The notes under the pieces: model-generated
Databases searched by the model: none
The model's input: the letters and a program-made list of their open reading frames with translations, nothing else
What the model was told of the DNA's origin: nothing
Made by a program: the position numbers and the translations under genes
Assembly: GCA_021818505.1 (NCBI GenBank)
Contig: JAKADX010000037.1
Location: forward strand, 1-42,771
From: Pseudomonadota bacterium
Lineage (GTDB): Bacteria > Pseudomonadota > Alphaproteobacteria > Acetobacterales > Acetobacteraceae
Length of the DNA: 42,771 nucleotides
Reading direction: 5' to 3'
In this document: piece after piece, positions 25,398-33,732 of the stretch
Position numbering within the stretch: position 1 is the stretch's first letter
How the letters are laid out: every line of letters starts with the position of its first letter

Positions 25398-26173
25398 TGG
25401 GCGCGGTCGTACTGCGGCTGAAAGCGCCGCCGCCCTGGCCGCTCGACCTCGCGGCCTTGCAGCCGGCTGCGCTGGCCGGCAAGTCGGCTGACGAGATTGC
25501 GCGCATGACGCTGGGCCGGGTCGCAGTCGGCGACGTGTTCGCGGTCAGCGCCGGCGACGCCGCCGAACTCGTGCTGCAAGGTGGCTCGCCACTGCTCGAT
25601 TGCGTCGGCGCGGGGATGCAGTCCGGCACGCTGCTGGTCGAGGGCGCGGTCGGTGCTTTGGCCGCGGCCGGGCTGCGCGGCGGGCGCCTGGAGGTGCGCG
25701 GCGATGCCGGCGACCATCTCGGCGGGGCGGCGCCGGACAGCCGGATGGGGATGTCGGGCGGGGTCGTGCTGGTGCGTGGCAATGCGGGCGCGCGGGCGGG
25801 TGACCGGATGCGGCGCGGTCTGCTGATCGTAGAGGGCGATGCCGGGCCGGAGGCCGCCGGCGGCATGATCGCGGGCACCGTCGCGGTATGCGGCGCGGTC
25901 GGTGCCGCGCCAGGTGTGCTGATGCGGCGCGGCACCCTGCTGCTCGGCACGCCTGCCGTCGCGCCGCCCCCAGGTTTCATAGTGGGCCGGCTGGCCGGCG
26001 ACGGCACTTTCCTGCGCCTGCTCGCCCGCGCTCTTCATGCAGTGAGCCCACGCGCGGGGGAGTGTGTTGCTGCGGTGCAACATAGATGGCTCGGCGATCT
26101 TGCGGCGCTCGGAAAAGGCGAAATCCTGGTGACAGGCGGGCAGGCGATACCACAGCATCAGCGATCGGGATGA
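25397..26173 (+). CDS. fhcC: Formyltransferase/hydrolase complex subunit C (FhcC)
   Basis: A 258-residue subunit of FwdC type, folding as a right-handed beta-helix. Glycine-rich turns recur (MQSGTLLVEGAVG, LRGGRLEVRGDAGDHLGG, MSGGVVLVRGNAGARAG, MRRGLLIVEGDAGPEA, MIAGTVAVCGAVG, MRRGTLLLG). It holds the complex together and lacks obvious catalytic residues. It is the last gene of the fhcBADC run; 100 bp of non-coding DNA follows before the next small gene. Confidence 0.92.
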   Translation: MGAVVLRLKAPPPWPLDLAALQPAALAGKSADEIARMTLGRVAVGDVFAVSAGDAAELVLQGGSPLLDCVGAGMQSGTLLVEGAVGALAAAGLRGGRLEVRGDAGDHLGGAAPDSRMGMSGGVVLVRGNAGARAGDRMRRGLLIVEGDAGPEAAGGMIAGTVAVCGAVGAAPGVLMRRGTLLLGTPAVAPPPGFIVGRLAGDGTFLRLLARALHAVSPRAGECVAAVQHRWLGDLAALGKGEILVTGGQAIPQHQRSG

Positions 26174-26273
26174 ACCGGCCCGACCGGAATCGGGCCATCG
26201 CCACGTCGAACACGGATGTTCGAAACCTGTCCGCGAGCCTGCGCGCACGCCGGCATATGATGGTGGTGAGAGG

Positions 26274-26489
26274 ATGAATCTGGTCGATTTGATCGTGCTG
26301 GTCTGTTCGTTGGCCCATCCCTCGTGGGCGTGCCAGGAGCGGCACATGCTTCTGGAATCCTCGGGCTCGCTCGCTGCCTGCATGTGGGAGGCGCAGCCCT
26401 ATCTGGCACGATGGGCCGGCGAACATCCGGACGCGCGCATTGCGCGCTTCCACTGCGCCTGGCCGGAGACGGAGGACCGTCCGACCTGA
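26274..26489 (+). CDS. Small exported Cys-containing protein of unknown function
   Basis: A 71-residue protein with a hydrophobic N-terminus (LVDLIVLVCSLAH) that may be a signal sequence or membrane anchor. Four cysteines are at WACQERH, AACMWEA, the late RFHCAW and within the N-terminal segment. The Cys-Cys-Cys spacing, the QPYLARWAGEHP motif and the Trp content resemble a short conserved protein seen in many alphaproteobacteria, function unknown. The GAGAGG before ATG 26274 is close but acceptable. It ends 11 bp before the convergent aldehyde dehydrogenase gene. Confidence 0.65.
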   Translation: MNLVDLIVLVCSLAHPSWACQERHMLLESSGSLAACMWEAQPYLARWAGEHPDARIARFHCAWPETEDRPT

Positions 26490-26500
26490 GGGCGCTGCCG

Positions 26501-27970
26501 TCAGCCGTGCAGGATGGCGACGGTCTTGACGGCGGTGAAGGCGTACAGCGCGTCAAAGCCCTTTTCGCGACCGTGGCCTGACGCCTTCACACCGCCGAAC
26601 GGCAGCTCGACCCCGCCGCCGGCGCCGTAGTTGTTGACGAACACCTGCCCGGATTTGAGCGCTCGGGCGAGCCGCAACTGCCGCCCCCCGTCGCGGGTCC
26701 AGACACCGGCAACCAGACCGTAGCGGGTGCCGTTGGCGATCGCGATCGCCTCCGCCTCGTCGCTGAACGGGATCACCACCTGCACCGGCCCGAAGATTTC
26801 CTCCTGCGCCAGCCGGTGCTCGGGCGGCACATCGGCGAACAGCGTAGGCTGCACGTAGAATCCGCCGTTCGGCGCCTGCGGTACGATGGTGCCCGTCGCG
26901 GCCGCGGTCAGACCGTCTCCGCGGCCGACTTCGAGATAATCGGCGACGATCTCGCGCTGCCGCGCCGACACGACAGGGCCGACATCGTAGCCGCCGAGCG
27001 CGGGGCCGACGCGCAGCGCGCGGTAGCGTTCCGCCATCCGTCCAAGCACGGCGTCGTACACCGGCCGCTGCACCAGGATGCGGCTGGCGGCGGAGCAGGT
27101 CTGGCCGGCGTTCTGGATGCCGGCATTGACCAGGAACGGCAGCGCCGCATCCAGGTCGGCATCGGCGAACACAACCTGCGGCGACTTCCCGCCGAGTTCC
27201 AGCACCACAGGCACTGCGTTGCGCGCTGCCGCCGCCTGCACCAGCGCGCCGGTCGCGCCGGAGCCGGTGAAGGACAGGTGGTTGATGCCCGGATGCGCCG
27301 CGAGGGCCGCCCCGGCCTCCTCGCCGAGTCCGGTGACGAGATTGAGCGCGCCGGCCGGCAATTCCGCTTCCTCGGCGATGCGGGCGAAGGCGAGAGCGGT
27401 CAGGCAGGCTTCCTCCGCCGGCTTCAGCACGGTCGCATTGCCGGCGGCGAGCGCGCCGACCACGCTGCGGCCGAGAATCTGCATCGGATAGTTCCAAGGA
27501 ATGATGTGCCCGGTGACGCCGTGTGGCTCGCGCAGCGTCAGCACCGTGTAGCCGCGCTGATACGGGATGGTCTCGCCGTGCAGCTTGTCGGCCGCGCCAG
27601 CGTAGAATTCCAGGTAGCGCACCAGCGCCAGCGCGTCGGCGCGCGCCTGTGCGAGCGGCTTGCCGACATCCAGCGCCTCCAGCCGCGCGAGGTCGTCCAC
27701 GCGGTCGGCGACGAGGCGTGCGATGCGCAGGAGGATACGGCCGCGCTCTGCCGCGGTCAGTGCGCCCCACGTGCCCTCGCTTGCCGCCCGCGCCGCTGCC
27801 ACCGCGCGGTCGATGTCGGCGGCGGTGCCGCGCGCGATGCGTGCTAGTTCGGAGCCATCGGACGGGTTGACGAGTGTGAGGGTTTCGCCGCCGCCGGCCG
27901 GAACCCATCGGCCGCCGATGAAAAGCTCCGCGCGCCCGAGACCGAGTTGCCCGACAATATCGCTGTCCAT
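26501..27970 (-). CDS. NAD(P)-dependent aldehyde dehydrogenase family protein
   Basis: A 489-residue ALDH from ATG 27970. It has IIPWNYPMQILGRSVVGALA, the cofactor-loop FTGSGATGALV, the general-base Glu in VLELGGKSPQVVF, the nucleophile Cys292 in NAGQTCSAASR, and the end motif ELPFGGVKASGHGREKG. The closest general type is betaine-aldehyde dehydrogenase-like; substrate cannot be told from sequence. Adjacent to the C1 cluster it might oxidise aldehydes from methylotrophic growth, but it lies on the other strand from fhc with no shared operon. The N-terminal frame can be extended upstream, yet the homologous region starts here. Confidence 0.92.
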   Translation of the reverse strand: MDSDIVGQLGLGRAELFIGGRWVPAGGGETLTLVNPSDGSELARIARGTAADIDRAVAAARAASEGTWGALTAAERGRILLRIARLVADRVDDLARLEALDVGKPLAQARADALALVRYLEFYAGAADKLHGETIPYQRGYTVLTLREPHGVTGHIIPWNYPMQILGRSVVGALAAGNATVLKPAEEACLTALAFARIAEEAELPAGALNLVTGLGEEAGAALAAHPGINHLSFTGSGATGALVQAAAARNAVPVVLELGGKSPQVVFADADLDAALPFLVNAGIQNAGQTCSAASRILVQRPVYDAVLGRMAERYRALRVGPALGGYDVGPVVSARQREIVADYLEVGRGDGLTAAATGTIVPQAPNGGFYVQPTLFADVPPEHRLAQEEIFGPVQVVIPFSDEAEAIAIANGTRYGLVAGVWTRDGGRQLRLARALKSGQVFVNNYGAGGGVELPFGGVKASGHGREKGFDALYAFTAVKTVAILHG

Positions 27971-28004
27971 GAGCGGCTCCTGACGAAATCCCTGGCCGAT
28001 GTAG

Positions 28005-28261
28005 CGGCTCGTCGCAGTCTCCGCCACCGGCCGGAGCGATGCCGCCAACGCGCCGTCGGAGCAGTGGAAAGCCGAGCAGCAGGCGGAATGCATTGCCGAT
28101 TACAAGGAGGCGGCGCGCCGGGTAATCGAGGGCCGTCCGCTAGCGGTCGGTCAATGCCGCGACCGACGGGCTGCTGATGCTGGCGAACGGGACGCACTTC
28201 AAGCAGCCGACTTTGCGGCTCGGGTCGATGCACGGACGCCGAGTGTGCCGATGCCGTGTTG
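28005..28261 (+). other. Gap between aldehyde dehydrogenase and flavin reductase, possible gene remnant
   Basis: About 290 bp without a convincing gene. A plus-strand open frame lacks any start codon but reads protein-like in part (SEQWKAEQQAECIADYKEAA, with mostly G/C third positions), then runs on out of character into the flavin reductase gene. It may be a decayed gene. A perfect hairpin GATGCCGT/ACGGCATC with a 6-base loop lies at 28250-28271 over the reductase stop; without a T-run it is not a clear terminator. Confidence 0.25.
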
Positions 28262-28792
28262 TTACGGCATCTTCGATTTCAGTTCGATGGTCTCGCCATC
28301 GACGACAAATTTGCCATAACCGTGATGGTGGATGGTCCTTGGGTGTTTCTGCGCCGGATCGGTCCACGCCTTCACCACCTCGACCACGAAGAGGTTGTAG
28401 CGGTTGACAAGGCGTGTCTCCGCCACCCGGCATTCGAGATTGGCGAAGCAGTCGGTCAGCAGCGGCGCCGCCACGCGCTCCGCCGAAGCGCGGGTCAGCC
28501 CGAACCTGGTGAATTTGTCCACCTCGCGGCCCGAACAGTTGCCGACGCCCACGACCTTCTCCGCCAGCTCCACCGCCGGCACGGCGATGACGCATTCGCG
28601 TGTGGTACGCAGCGCAGCGAAGCTGTGATTGGCGCTGCTGACAACGCAGCCGATCAGCGGCGGCTCGAACTCGACCATCATGTGCCAGGACATCGCCATG
28701 ACGTTGGCGTGGCCGTCGCGCGCGGTCGCCAGCAGGACAACCGGCCCCGGTTCGAGAAGCTGATAGACTTTCGCCGCCGGCAGTTCCCTCAT
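28262..28792 (-). CDS. Flavin reductase family protein (FMN-binding split barrel)
   Basis: A 176-residue flavin reductase-like protein. PGPVVLLATARDGHANVMAMSWHM is the typical FMN-binding opening, and PPLIGCVVSSANHSFAALRTTRECVIAVP continues the barrel. Members use flavin reduction to feed oxygenases or stand alone; the partner is not known. ATG 28792 overlaps the stop of the cysteine synthase gene by one base (TGATG), so the two are co-expressed. Confidence 0.87.
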   Translation of the reverse strand: MRELPAAKVYQLLEPGPVVLLATARDGHANVMAMSWHMMVEFEPPLIGCVVSSANHSFAALRTTRECVIAVPAVELAEKVVGVGNCSGREVDKFTRFGLTRASAERVAAPLLTDCFANLECRVAETRLVNRYNLFVVEVVKAWTDPAQKHPRTIHHHGYGKFVVDGETIELKSKMP

Positions 28793-29805
28793 CACGCCAG
28801 CCAGGGCGGTACCGGCAGGTTCTTGCTGCGCAGGAACTCCGGGTTGAACAGCTTGGACTGATAGCGTGCGCCGCCGTCGCACAGTACGGTCACGATGGTG
28901 TGTCCCGGACCCATCATCTTCGCCAAGCGGATGGCCGCCGCAACGTTGATTCCTGCCGACCCGCCGACCGACAGCCCTTCATGGATCAGCAGGTCGAACA
29001 CCTGCTCCAGTGCCTCGGCGTCGGGGATGCGCACGGCGTCATCAAGCGGCACGCCTTCCAGGTTGCCGGGCACCCGCGACTGGCCGATGCCCTCGGTGAT
29101 GGAACTGCCGGAAATGCTCAGGTCGTTGCTTTTAACCCAGCCGTACAGGCCGCTGCCCTCGGGATCGGCGAGCACGGTCCGCACCTCCGGATTGCGCGCC
29201 TTCAGCGCCATCGCGACTCCGGCCAGCGTGCCGCCGGTCCCGCAGGCGCAGGTGAAGGCATCGACGCGGCCGGCGGTCTGGTGCCAGATCTCCGGGCCGG
29301 TGGTCAGGCGGTGGCCCTCCCGGTTGGCGAGGTTGTCGAACTGATTGGCCCATAGCGCGCCCAACTCTTCTGCCAGGCGGCGCGAGACGTGGACGTAGTT
29401 GCCGGGGTCGCGATACGGCTTGGCGGGTACCAGCCGTAGCTCGGCGCCAATCATGCGCAGGAACTCGATCTTCTCGCGCGACTGGGTGTCGGGCATGACG
29501 ATGATGCTGCGATAGCCGCGGGCATTGCCCACCAGCGTCAGCCCGATGCCGGTGTTGCCGGCCGTGCCCTCGACGATCACCCCGCCAGGCTTGAGCGCGC
29601 CGCGGCGCTCGGCGTCGGTGATGATGGCGAGTGCGGCCCGATCCTTCACCGAACCGCCGGGATTCATGAACTCGGCCTTGCCCAGGATCGTGCAGCCGGT
29701 CGCAGCCGAGGCGCCGCGGAGCTTGATCAGCGGGGTGTTGCCGATGGCGCCGGCAAGATCCTCCGCGATCGGCGGGGCGACGGTGGCGTGCGGCCGCATG
29801 TCCAT
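28792..29805 (-). CDS. cysK: Cysteine synthase family protein (PLP-dependent)
   Basis: A 337-residue fold-type II PLP enzyme. Lys54 in NPGGSVKDRAAL forms the cofactor Schiff base, GTAGNTGIGLTLVG is the substrate loop, and TCACGTGGTLAG binds the PLP phosphate. It forms cysteine from O-acetylserine and sulfide. The paralogue could differ from a primary CysK, as it has an N-terminal extension and a longer end. Start ATG 29805 follows GGGAGG; ATG 29799 is the alternative. It forms an operon with the flavin reductase. Confidence 0.85.
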   Translation of the reverse strand: MDMRPHATVAPPIAEDLAGAIGNTPLIKLRGASAATGCTILGKAEFMNPGGSVKDRAALAIITDAERRGALKPGGVIVEGTAGNTGIGLTLVGNARGYRSIIVMPDTQSREKIEFLRMIGAELRLVPAKPYRDPGNYVHVSRRLAEELGALWANQFDNLANREGHRLTTGPEIWHQTAGRVDAFTCACGTGGTLAGVAMALKARNPEVRTVLADPEGSGLYGWVKSNDLSISGSSITEGIGQSRVPGNLEGVPLDDAVRIPDAEALEQVFDLLIHEGLSVGGSAGINVAAAIRLAKMMGPGHTIVTVLCDGGARYQSKLFNPEFLRSKNLPVPPWLA

Positions 29806-29848
29806 GCCAGGAACCTCCCGCAGGGTGGGCAGTTGATCGCGCCGACTG

Positions 29849-29877
29849 CCCATGCGATTGCCTTGGCCACCTGTCAA
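29849..29877 (-). promoter_or_regulatory. Weak candidate promoter for the cysteine synthase-flavin reductase pair
   Basis: On the minus strand a perfect TTGACA (-35) lies at 29877-29872, with CATGGG about 17 bases on, which matches the -10 consensus poorly. It is 45 bp upstream of the start and sits in the 94-bp divergent gap with the rhodanese gene. Confidence 0.25.
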
Positions 29878-29899
29878 CTGTCACCGGCCGGAGGCTGCC

Positions 29900-30310
29900 A
29901 TGGTCGAGAACGTCGCTCCCGCGGAGGTGTGGCGCGCGCTGGCGGAGAACCCGCGGGCGCACATGGTCGATGTGCGCACCGACGCCGAGTGGACGTATGT
30001 CGGCTTCCCCGACCTCGCCGCGCTCGGCAAACGGCCGGCGACGATCAGTTGGCAGGTCTTTCCAGAGATGGAGATCAACGGGGACTTCTTGGCGGAGTTG
30101 GAGGAGGCCGGATTCACGCCGGCCGATCACCTGTATTTCCTCTGCCGCAGCGGCGTGCGCAGCCTGCACGCGGCGGAGGCGGCGATCGCGGCGGGCTTCC
30201 CGCATGCCTACAATATTGCCGACGGGTTCGAGGGGCCGCCGGACGCGGAAGGCCATCGCGGCACTGTCGCTGGGTGGAAGGCCGAAGGTCTGCCCTGGCG
30301 GCAGCGGTAG
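29900..30310 (+). CDS. Rhodanese-like domain protein
   Basis: A 136-residue single-domain rhodanese. MVDVRTDAEWTYVGFPDLAA is the conserved front, and Cys82 starts the active-site loop CRSGVRS. It probably transfers sulfane sulfur, acceptor unknown. No signal peptide is seen, so it is cytoplasmic. Start ATG 29900 has GGAGG upstream. It diverges from the cysteine synthase gene, suggesting linked sulfur metabolism; it ends 29 bp before the convergent DUF2272 gene. Confidence 0.88.
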   Translation: MVENVAPAEVWRALAENPRAHMVDVRTDAEWTYVGFPDLAALGKRPATISWQVFPEMEINGDFLAELEEAGFTPADHLYFLCRSGVRSLHAAEAAIAAGFPHAYNIADGFEGPPDAEGHRGTVAGWKAEGLPWRQR

Positions 30311-30339
30311 CTGGCGGCGCCGGCGGTTCGCGAAAGCCG

Positions 30340-31140
30340 TCACACGCTGCCGTCCGGGACCGGGGCGAGCAGGCGAAGTACCACGAACCAGGGATAGCGC
30401 GCATCCTGCACGTGCCCTTCTGCATCGGCCAGCCGCCCGTCCGCCGTGACCGGCACGTGCTTGAGCGTCACCGCGTCATCGACATTGCCGCCGACCACGT
30501 CGAGCACGCCCGGTTCGGCGCCGACCACGATATCGCAATGGGCGGGAAAGTGGCCGGCTGGCAGGTCGGCGAAGGTCAGCGGCTCGGCGGTGCGGCTCAT
30601 GCAGATCAGGTCGCCGGGCCGCGGCGCATAGACGGCAGGGGACTCTGCGCTGACCAGCCACCCGCGCGCGCGGCCGAGCGACACCTCGCGCGCTCTATTT
30701 ATATAAGTGTCATGTGCGGCTGAGTACGGGAAGCGGGCGCCGGCCCCGGCGATGCGCATGACGTAGCTGACGAAAGCGGCCGACCAGGCGTAGCGGCCGT
30801 CTTCCTCAGCCGGGAAGACGTGTCCCTTGGCGTCGTGCTCTCCGGTCCACCGCGTCTCGCGCTCGCCCGCGTCAAGGCCGAGCCACCAATATTCGCCGAC
30901 ACGCTGCCACAGCCCTTGCTCGCGTTCGGGCTTCGCGTCGGGCGCGGGCGGCGCGCGCGTGCCGGGCGGATCGTCATCGACCGGAGAGCCGAAGGCGCGC
31001 CACTCGGTCAGCGCGATCGCCACCACGGCGCTGCGGGAGAATGGTTCGTAAGGGCGGCGCGCGAACGGCGGCACATGCGCCGCGGGATCGACCGCGCAAC
31101 CGGCCAGCGCCGCGGCGAGCAACGCCGCGACCGACCTCAA
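30340..31140 (-). CDS. DUF2272 domain lipoprotein
   Basis: A 266-residue probable lipoprotein. From TTG 31140 the N-terminus (LRSVAALLAAALAGCAVD) shows a classic lipobox LAGC; TTG also overlaps the mtnA stop by four bases (TTGA). ATG 31188 would add 16 residues. The body has the DUF2272 pattern WSAAFVSYVMRIAGAGARFPYS, an AHDTYI stretch, RPGDLICMSR and HCDIVVGAEPGVLDVVGGNV. This is an NlpC/P60-like Cys-His layout, so a cell-wall or amidase role is possible. The function is not known. Confidence 0.82.
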   Translation of the reverse strand: MRSVAALLAAALAGCAVDPAAHVPPFARRPYEPFSRSAVVAIALTEWRAFGSPVDDDPPGTRAPPAPDAKPEREQGLWQRVGEYWWLGLDAGERETRWTGEHDAKGHVFPAEEDGRYAWSAAFVSYVMRIAGAGARFPYSAAHDTYINRAREVSLGRARGWLVSAESPAVYAPRPGDLICMSRTAEPLTFADLPAGHFPAHCDIVVGAEPGVLDVVGGNVDDAVTLKHVPVTADGRLADAEGHVQDARYPWFVVLRLLAPVPDGSV

Positions 31141-32231
31141 CGATGCTCGGGGAACAGCGACAGCAGCCCCGCTTCGCTGGCTTCGCAACGCCCGCGCTCG
31201 GTGATGAAACCGCTGACCAGCCGCGCGGGCGTCACGTCGAAGGCAGGATTTGCGGCGGCGCTGCCCGGCGCGGTGATTTGCACCGTCGCGAGCGTTCCGT
31301 CTGCGGTACGTCCGGTCGCGTGGGTCACCTCGGCGGCGTTCCGTTCTTCGATCGGAATTTCCGCGACGCCGTCGCGCAGCCGCCAGTCGATCGTGGAGGA
31401 GGGCAGCGCCACCCAGAACGGAACGCCGTTGTCGCGCGCCGCCAGCGCCTTGAGATAGGTGCCGATCTTGTTGGCGACATCCCCGGTGCGTGTCACCCGG
31501 TCGGTGCCGACGATCGCCAGATCGACCTGGCCATGCTGCATCAGGTGACCGCCGGCGTTATCGGCGACGATGGTGTGCGCCACCCCGTGCCGGCCGAGTT
31601 CCCAGGCGGTCAGCGCCGCGCCCTGGTTGCGCGGGCGCGTCTCGTCCACCCAGACATGCACCGCAACGCCGCGCTCGTGGGCGAGATAGATGGGCGCCAG
31701 CGCCGTGCCCCAATCGACGGTCGCAAGCCAGCCGGCGTTGCAGTGCGTGAGTACGTGGACTGGCCCGCTGCCGCGGCGCGCCGCCGCTTGCTCGATCAGT
31801 CCGACCCCGTGCCGCCCGATTGCCTCGCACTGCGCCACATCCTCGTCGGCAATGCGGCTGGCCTCGTCATAGGCGGCGGCGACGCGGGCATCGGGGGCAG
31901 TGTTGCGCAGGCGTGTCAGCATCCGTTCCAGCGCCCAGCGCAGGTTCACCGCCGTCGGCCGCGTTGCCGCCAGCATCGCGGCCTCGCGCTCCATCACTTC
32001 GGTGCCGGCGTCCGCGCGAAGCGCCAGGCACAGCCCATAAGCGGCGACGGCGCCGATCAGCGGCGCGCCGCGGACCTGCATGACCCGGATGGCATGGGCC
32101 GCCTCGGCCGCCGTGGTAAGGCGCAGCACATCGAGCGACCAGGGCAGCCGCGTCTGGTCGATGATGTGCACCGACCAGCCGTCCTCGGGATCGAGCCAGA
32201 CGCTGCGATACGGCGTGCCGTCGATCTTCAT
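31137..32231 (-). CDS. mtnA: S-methyl-5-thioribose-1-phosphate isomerase MtnA
   Basis: A 364-residue isomerase of the methionine salvage pathway, converting methylthioribose-1-phosphate to the ribulose form. The N-terminal substrate-binding VMQVRGAPLIGAVAAYGLCL, Cys164 in LTHCNAGWLAT and the aspartate in VGTDRVTRTGDVANKIGTY are the conserved elements of MtnA. The length is normal. It follows UPF0262 with a 9-bp gap and is followed by the DUF2272 gene overlapping by four bases. No other mtn genes are nearby. Confidence 0.94.
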   Translation of the reverse strand: MKIDGTPYRSVWLDPEDGWSVHIIDQTRLPWSLDVLRLTTAAEAAHAIRVMQVRGAPLIGAVAAYGLCLALRADAGTEVMEREAAMLAATRPTAVNLRWALERMLTRLRNTAPDARVAAAYDEASRIADEDVAQCEAIGRHGVGLIEQAAARRGSGPVHVLTHCNAGWLATVDWGTALAPIYLAHERGVAVHVWVDETRPRNQGAALTAWELGRHGVAHTIVADNAGGHLMQHGQVDLAIVGTDRVTRTGDVANKIGTYLKALAARDNGVPFWVALPSSTIDWRLRDGVAEIPIEERNAAEVTHATGRTADGTLATVQITAPGSAAANPAFDVTPARLVSGFITERGRCEASEAGLLSLFPEHR

Positions 32232-32240
32232 CTCGGTGGC

Positions 32241-32747
32241 TCAGGCGATGCGCTGGTGCAGAACGCAGATCAGCGTGAACAAGCGCCGGGCGGTCGCGAA
32301 GTCGATGGCGATCTTCCCGCGCAGCCGCGCCCGCATCAGGTCCGCCCCTTCGTTGTGGAGCCCGCGTCGCCCCATGTCGATCGCCTGGATGCGTTCCTCG
32401 CGCCCGTCCTGAACCGCCAGAATGTGGCTGTCCACCAGCATCTGATAGTCCTTGATCAGCCGCCGGAACGGGCCGAGCGCCAGGACGATCGCCGCCAGCG
32501 GCGTGTCGTCGGGCCGGCGGATGTCGAACACCAGACGCCCCTCCTGAATGGACAGGCGCAGCGCATACGGGCCGGGCGCCTTGCCGACCGGTGCGAAATG
32601 GTTCTCGACCAGCAGGTCCGCGACCGCCTGGGCGCGGTCCGCCTCCAGCACCGGCGACAGGCGCGTCAGGGCCTCGCCTTCCAGATCCAGTCGGATCAGG
32701 TGCGCATCACAGTCGGTGTGCGGGGCGGCGTGCGGCGCGGCGATCAT
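32241..32747 (-). CDS. UPF0262 family protein
   Basis: A 168-residue protein of the alphaproteobacterial UPF0262 family. LIRLDLEGEALTRLSPVLEADR, PYALRLSIQEGRLVFDIRR and GPFRRLIKDYQMLVDSHI are its hallmarks. The function is unknown. ATG 32747 overlaps the DUF983 stop by four bases. Confidence 0.92.
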   Translation of the reverse strand: MIAAPHAAPHTDCDAHLIRLDLEGEALTRLSPVLEADRAQAVADLLVENHFAPVGKAPGPYALRLSIQEGRLVFDIRRPDDTPLAAIVLALGPFRRLIKDYQMLVDSHILAVQDGREERIQAIDMGRRGLHNEGADLMRARLRGKIAIDFATARRLFTLICVLHQRIA

Positions 32748-33151
32748 TCGTCCGCGCCGGACTTCAGCATCCCGAGGGTCAGCATGGCTCCGACCGTCGC
32801 ACCTTTGATCGGCCGCAGCAGGAGCAGGCAGAGCACCACGGCGAGCGGCAAGACGATGGCCGTCTCCAACCAGACCGGGGGATGCCAGTCGCGCTCGGCC
32901 AGGATCATCAGCGGCACCAGAATGTGGCCGAGCAGCAGGATGGTGAAGTAGGGCGGCGCGTCATCGGCGCGGGCAAGGCCCAGCGGGGCACCGCACTGCA
33001 CGCATTCCGGGGTAACACGAAGGTAGCCCTGAAACAGCGGCCGCTGTCCGCAGGCCGGGCATCGCCCGCGCGCACCGCGCGCCAGTGCCACCACCATCGG
33101 CGGCACAGGCCAAGTGGGGTGCGCGGGATCGTGCGGGGGCGTCCATCGCAC
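32744..33151 (-). CDS. DUF983 family membrane protein
   Basis: A 135-residue membrane protein from GTG 33151 (ATG 33097 gives 117 residues). An N-terminal zinc-ribbon-like pair, CPACGQRPLF and ECVQCGAPL, precedes hydrophobic segments (FTILLLGHILVPLMILA and IVLPLAVVLCLLLLRPI). This is the DUF983 family, common in alphaproteobacteria. Some relatives are linked to cytochrome oxidase assembly, but this is not shown here. Upstream DNA to 33405 has no gene; it contains small GC-rich dyads such as GGGGC-GAA-GCCCC (33214-33226). Confidence 0.85.
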   Translation of the reverse strand: MRWTPPHDPAHPTWPVPPMVVALARGARGRCPACGQRPLFQGYLRVTPECVQCGAPLGLARADDAPPYFTILLLGHILVPLMILAERDWHPPVWLETAIVLPLAVVLCLLLLRPIKGATVGAMLTLGMLKSGADE

Positions 33152-33405
33152 GGGTGTTGCGACCGACGGGGGATGAGGAGCGATGCTGGACAGGGGCGGG
33201 CCTTTTTCCGAGCGGGGCGAAGCCCCTGGAGACTGCCCGCTTACTTGCTCGCCCAGCCGCCCACGATCAAGCCCGAAACCTCGGGGCTGCACTGCTGCTG
33301 CGCGGCGAAGGCACGGCGGCGGAGTTTTTCCGCCCGGCGGCGGTGCTTTGACGGCCGGCAGATAGCATTCTGCCACGCAGGGGTGAACGGCGGGTAAAGC
33401 GGGTG

Positions 33406-33594
33406 TCAAGCGGTCAGGTTGACGGCGCGCCCCTGCGCGGCGCCGCCATTGGCTGCGGCCGCGGCGGCAGTGCCGCTGCCGTCGTTGTCGCCGTCGGTGT
33501 CCGCGCCTGTCGGCGCCGTGGCGGGCGGCTGTTGCGGATGGTGCGCGATCTGCGCGGCGTGCGTCATTGCCGTACCGATGCTGCCGATGTTCAT
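33406..33594 (-). CDS. Small Ala/Pro/Asp-rich protein of unknown function
   Basis: A 62-residue protein. The start [20 protein letters not shown] is preceded by AGGAGGAT at ideal spacing, one of the strongest ribosome sites here, so it is probably real. The middle is low-complexity, Asp/Gly/Ala-rich ([13 protein letters not shown]). No membrane segment or domain is recognised. It diverges from prpD across 138 bp. Confidence 0.6.
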   Translation of the reverse strand: MNIGSIGTAMTHAAQIAHHPQQPPATAPTGADTDGDNDGSGTAAAAAANGGAAQGRAVNLTA

Positions 33595-33666
33595 GCCGGT
33601 ATCCTCCTATGGTCGCGCCCGGAGCATCCCACGCGAACATTGCCGCATCGTGAAGTCCTGGCGCGC

Positions 33667-33705
33667 CGTAGGGTCACCTTGCCGTTGCGGCGGCGTCACC
33701 CTACG
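33667..33705. promoter_or_regulatory. Candidate operator upstream of prpD
   Basis: Perfect 8-bp inverted repeat CGTAGGGT (33667-33674) and ACCCTACG (33698-33705), 23 bp apart, ending 27 bp before the prpD start. Flanking bases extend it partly (GGGTCAC on the left, TCACCC on the right). Such a dyad could bind a dimeric propionate-responsive regulator. No regulator gene is adjacent. Confidence 0.45.
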
Positions 33706-33732
33706 ACACCGGCGAATACCAGGGAGCGGAGC

